64,000 nt of DNA. It comes from Euglena gracilis (lineage: Eukaryota > Euglenida > Euglenophyceae > Euglenales). Location of the stretch: NCBI GenBank assembly GCA_039621445.1, contig CP154957.1, positions 19,856,714-19,920,713 of the forward strand, read 5' to 3'. Each line of letters starts with the position of its first letter. Positions within the stretch are counted from its first letter, which is position 1. Of this stretch, positions 61,740 to 64,000 are shown in pieces. Under the pieces are notes generated by a model that made no database searches, was not told the DNA's origin, and saw only the letters and a list, made by a program, of their open reading frames with translations. Both the position numbers and the translations under genes were made by a program.

Positions 61740-63700
61740 AATCCAACTTTGGAAACAAAGCTTGCATCTCACACGATATGGGACGCCATATGGTTCAAAA
61801 TACCGTGCCAAATCCAGATTCCTTTTTCCTTGTTGTCCTTTTGCAAAACACGGCTTCTTTGATGGCGACTGGGCAATGGGTTCACAAAAAAAAAGACTCC
61901 CGAAAGAAAGTGTGGTTGCGGCAGGGATGAGCGAGTCAGATGCATGCATGGAAATGAAACAAAAGATCAGGGTTTCTCATCCCATGAAACGGAGTGAAAA
62001 AAAATTTCATTCACTTTAATTAAGTTTGTGTTCATGCTTCGGGGTTTGTGTGTGTGGCATCAAAAACCTTTTCGTGTGGTTGGAATGACCTCAAGACGAC
62101 ATATTCAGGTGTGTCCGCCTTGGATAAATCTTCACTTTTTTTTGCAAAACCGGAAGGATGACGTTTATTATGGGTGAAAATCCTTTCCTTATGTCGCAAT
62201 GGAAGATTGGGTCGTGTTAGGGGGGGTGTCGTCCCCGTGACCCCCCCCCATGACCCCCCCGTGACCCGGATTTGAGACATTTGAAGGAAACCCAAGATCT
62301 AAAGAAAATTTAAGGCAAATTGGCCTATGTGGCGCTCCGGCAAGGCTCGTGCCAACCCCCCATACCCCCCCGTGGCCCCCCCCCCCCCCCGTGACCCGGC
62401 CCACCCCCAGGGATTTGCCCCGCTAGTGTTCAGCTAGCCGATTGAACAGAGATTGAAAAGAGATTGAGGTTGAACAGAGGTTGAAGTTTAACTTCTTCTC
62501 TCAACTTCAATGCAGCTTCAATGGGCTAGTCCACTTCGGGACCCCGGACTCCCCCTCCCCCCCCCTCCCCCCTGTTCAGTTCACTTCCGAAGTGCACAGG
62601 GGGGTCCTGAGACCACCCCCCCCTCCCGTGTACCTGGATGTGCTTGTTCACTTCGGGAAAAAACCGAAAAACGGAACGACGGGCGAACACCGAAAAGGGC
62701 ATTTTTTCAAAAAAATTTCGGCGCCTTCGGCGCCAGACCCCGACTTTGCAACCTGGGATGGGGGGGGGGGTTGCGAAGAAGCGGGTTTTTTCACTTTGCG
62801 CAAATTGTTTTTTTTTTCATTGAAATTGACCTGCAGAGTTTCCCCAAACTCAGCTGGTCAAGAAAATGGATCGGGGGATCGGGTTGTATTCAAACAGCCA
62901 AGGTGAAAGCGGTTTGTCCCCAAAAAAACAATTAGTATCAAAGGACGGGAAAAGAGTCGGGTTGTGGCCAAAATTAAACATCAAGAAGTGCCATGGGTTT
63001 CAGGGAGTTGAAATGAATGTTTTCTCAAGGGCTTTATTTTGGCTGCCAAGGGCGGCCGAGACGGTAATGGATTTTGCAATTTCATTTTCCAGAAATGTGA
63101 TTTTAACTGGTAAGGTGGCTGCCGAAGGCAGCCGAGATGGTAACGCCCTTTGAACCATTGATCATGGCATTGCAAAGAAAAATATCATACTCCTGCCAAA
63201 AAAATTTTATTTCCAAAATCCCGGGGGGGGGCGGCCGCCCCCCCCGACCCCCACTTTCTACACCCCTGATGGCCGGGCTCCTTCAGACCCCCAATTAGCC
63301 AATTAGGGGGGGGGGGGGCTCGAGGACCCCTACCCCCAAAAATTTTCCCTGTGCAAAATTTGTCGATTTTTTGAGCACAGTTGGATTGGTCATGACCTTT
63401 TCTTATCCGGCGAATTTTAAAATTTTTGAAACGGACATTTTTGGAGTTTTCTGAGCCCTTTTTGCGGCCTTGCCGAAATTGGCCCAGAGGCCAATTAGCC
63501 AATTGGGGGGGGGGGGCAAATAGGGGGGGGGGTGAGGGTAACCCCCAAAATCCCAAAATGTAATAAAATGGCAAAAAATGGCCTTATTTTCAAAAACTTT
63601 CGGCACTCTGCGCCTATTTTTTCCCCCTGTCCAGTTGAGTTTGCCCGAATCTACATGGGGGGTCCAGCCCCCCCCCCCCTCCCCCGAGTGCCTACGCCCG
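61740..63700. other. Non-genic stretch, nothing recognised
   Basis: Only foldbacks, C/G runs and short frames. The most regular patch is TGACCCCCCCGTGACCC-type repeats at 62235-62400. Confidence 0.4.
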
Positions 63701-63711
63701 GCCCTAGAGGT

Positions 63712-64000
63712 AGATTGGGGGGGTTCTGGGTAGTCGATCGACAACCTAGACCCCCCCCACAATCTAATGTAAACGGGACCCCACCGACCAGTTGATCGAC
63801 TAGTCGGACGAACCTTCAAAAGTCGATTGACTGGTCAATCGACTTTTTAAGCCCCCCCCCCCCCCAGGTGGCGGCCGAAGGCCGCGCTGCAATTCATAAC
63901 CTGAAAAGTTGATGATGCTATTTAATGGCGTGGTTAGGGTTAAGTTTCCATTCGGCACCTCGCTCGGGTCCCCCAATGTGCCCAACCCGAGTTGGGCGGC
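63712..64000. mobile_element. Left part of an inverted-repeat element related to 54714-55426, truncated by the window edge
   Basis: G run, GGGTAGTCGATCGAC, AATCTAATGTAAACGGGACC, GATCGACTAGTCGGACGAAC, AAGTCGATTGACTGG and TTTTTAAGCCCC follow the block order of the 54714 left repeat, with GATCGA palindromes replacing GGCCGA. The right end is outside the window. Confidence 0.6.

Overview
The window looks like a piece of a large, repeat-rich nuclear genome from an unidentified eukaryote, probably a protist or alga. There are no operons or ribosome-binding sites. Coding sequence is either inside retrotransposons or in short exons bounded by pyrimidine tract/AG acceptors and GT donors. Long G and C homopolymers, GT/CA microsatellites, foldback sequences and short inverted-repeat elements fill the rest. 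I could not fix the species from sequence alone.

Layout. 1-15.2 kb: non-genic, with a 1.4 kb hAT-like non-autonomous element at 10966-12381 (perfect 8-bp target duplication) and several small inverted-repeat elements. 15.2-32.6 kb: a cluster of DIRS-type (tyrosine recombinase) retrotransposons. It holds a decayed recombinase fragment on the minus strand, a complete DIRS element (15773-20188), a second nearly intact one abutting it (20210-24818, one nonsense codon in pol), and a third defective one. In the third, a gag-like segment of about 1253 bp is repeated head-to-tail six times plus a stub. Element 1 appears to have landed inside a terminal-repeat remnant of the element 2 family. 32.6-33 kb: foldback elements.

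33.1-52.3 kb: I infer one split gene on the minus strand. About 19 candidate exons have acceptor and donor signals, and reading phases match across most junctions. It encodes a C2HC zinc finger assembled across a splice junction, a C2H2 finger, a Lys-rich linker and a Pro-rich C-terminal part. Its last exon carries a 223-bp hAT-like insertion with an 8-bp target duplication that keeps the frame open. I do not recognise the protein family.

53-64 kb: mostly inverted-repeat elements (713 bp at 54714-55426; a nested hAT-like insertion at 60081-60463; the left half of another element at the right edge). It also has a short Cys/His-rich terminal exon, and an unrecognised coding region of about 250 codons (57568-58326, broken at a C run). 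That region lies between two same-orientation arrays of alternating 41- and 43-bp repeats.
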